DNA of 13,823 bases from Oscillospiraceae bacterium (GTDB lineage Bacteria > Bacillota > Clostridia > Oscillospirales > Butyricicoccaceae). Location: assembly GCA_902797555.1 (NCBI GenBank), contig CADBTM010000016.1, forward strand, positions 1 through 13,823, read 5' to 3'. The position numbers were made by a program, and so were the translations under genes. The notes under the pieces were generated by a model. That model worked only from the letters and a program-made list of their open reading frames with translations, was not told the origin of the DNA and ran no database searches. Shown one piece after another: positions 13,647-13,823 of the stretch. Each line of letters begins with the position of its first letter. Within the stretch, counting starts at the first letter, position 1.

Positions 13647-13823
13647 TTACAGATTGTCGGGACCAAAGCCGAAGGGCAAAAGCTCCCGCAGAGTATGCGT
13701 CGAGAATTCCTCCTCCGAGGTGCCCAGCAGGATGAGAAACTCGTCCGGGTCGCAAAACTCCATCATCACCTGACGGCAAACGCCGCAGGGCGAGGTGAAG
13801 ACCAGCTCGCCGCCTTCTTTTCC
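13647..13823 (-). CDS. cdd: Cytidine deaminase, C-terminal part (runs off the right edge)
   Basis: The last 58 residues of a zinc-dependent cytidine deaminase, which converts cytidine and deoxycytidine to uridine forms in pyrimidine salvage. The visible P-C-G-V-C-R-Q carries the two zinc-binding Cys of the P-C-x-x-C motif. It is followed by M-E-F and a short beta/alpha segment, and the C-terminus L-L-P-F-G-F-G-P-D-N-L is typical of the small homotetrameric bacterial enzymes of about 130 residues. The other half of the active site (H-A-E) should lie about 30-40 residues upstream, beyond the window. It converges on pepF across a shared terminator. Blasticidin-S-type deaminases share the zinc motif, but this C-terminal signature favours Cdd. 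Confidence 0.92.
   Translation of the reverse strand, partial: GKEGGELVFTSPCGVCRQVMMEFCDPDEFLILLGTSEEEFSTHTLRELLPFGFGPDNL

Noticed and set aside
1..13823. CRISPR array, tRNA or rRNA genes, insertion sequences, prophage or defence genes
   Set aside because: None of the expected repeats, cloverleaf regions, transposase or phage motifs was seen; the window is densely filled with ordinary chromosomal genes.

Overview
The window reads as chromosomal DNA of a spore-forming Clostridia-type Firmicute, probably Oscillospiraceae-like. The signs are moderately GC-rich sequence, strong AGGAGG-type ribosome binding sites, Sigma-A-like promoters, a GerA/GerC germinant-receptor pair, a PepF (M3B) oligoendopeptidase and a Firmicute-style Lgt. 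This placement is inferred from gene content. No rRNA, tRNA, CRISPR array, insertion sequence or phage gene was seen.

Layout. (1) Positions 1-1911, minus strand: a germinant-receptor operon with gerA and the N-terminal part of a GerC-type lipoprotein, coupled through an ATTGA overlap. (2) Positions 1979-4100, plus strand: one transcription unit with a promoter at its head and a hairpin at its end. It holds a class I SAM-methyltransferase and, in the same reading frame after a single TAA, a C-terminally membrane-anchored protein of a family I cannot name. No ribosome binding site precedes the second part, so this may be one gene split by a stop codon. (3) Positions 4107-7798, minus strand: a tightly coupled four-gene operon encoding a CapA-like lipoprotein, DusB (tRNA dihydrouridine synthase), an ECF sigma factor and its zinc-finger membrane anti-sigma factor. 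(4) Positions 7966-9801, plus strand: typA/bipA, with a clear promoter of its own. (5) Positions 9832-11614, minus strand: an EamA/DMT transporter followed 4 nt later by lgt. (6) Positions 11782-13581, plus strand: pepF. (7) Positions 13647-13823, minus strand: the C-terminal part of cytidine deaminase.

The three convergent junctions (4063-4094, 9821-9846, 13604-13633) each carry one hairpin flanked by A and T tracts, so each can serve both strands. The three divergent junctions (about 2000, 7870 and 11700) carry back-to-back promoter candidates. No gene-free stretch exceeds 300 bases.

Functional links. Lgt lipidates preprolipoproteins, and two clear substrates lie in the window (GerC-like and CapA-like). 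The ECF sigma/anti-sigma pair shares a transcript with the CapA-like lipoprotein, which suggests a cell-surface signalling role, but this is context only. The item most worth checking is the in-frame TAA between the methyltransferase and the membrane-anchored protein.
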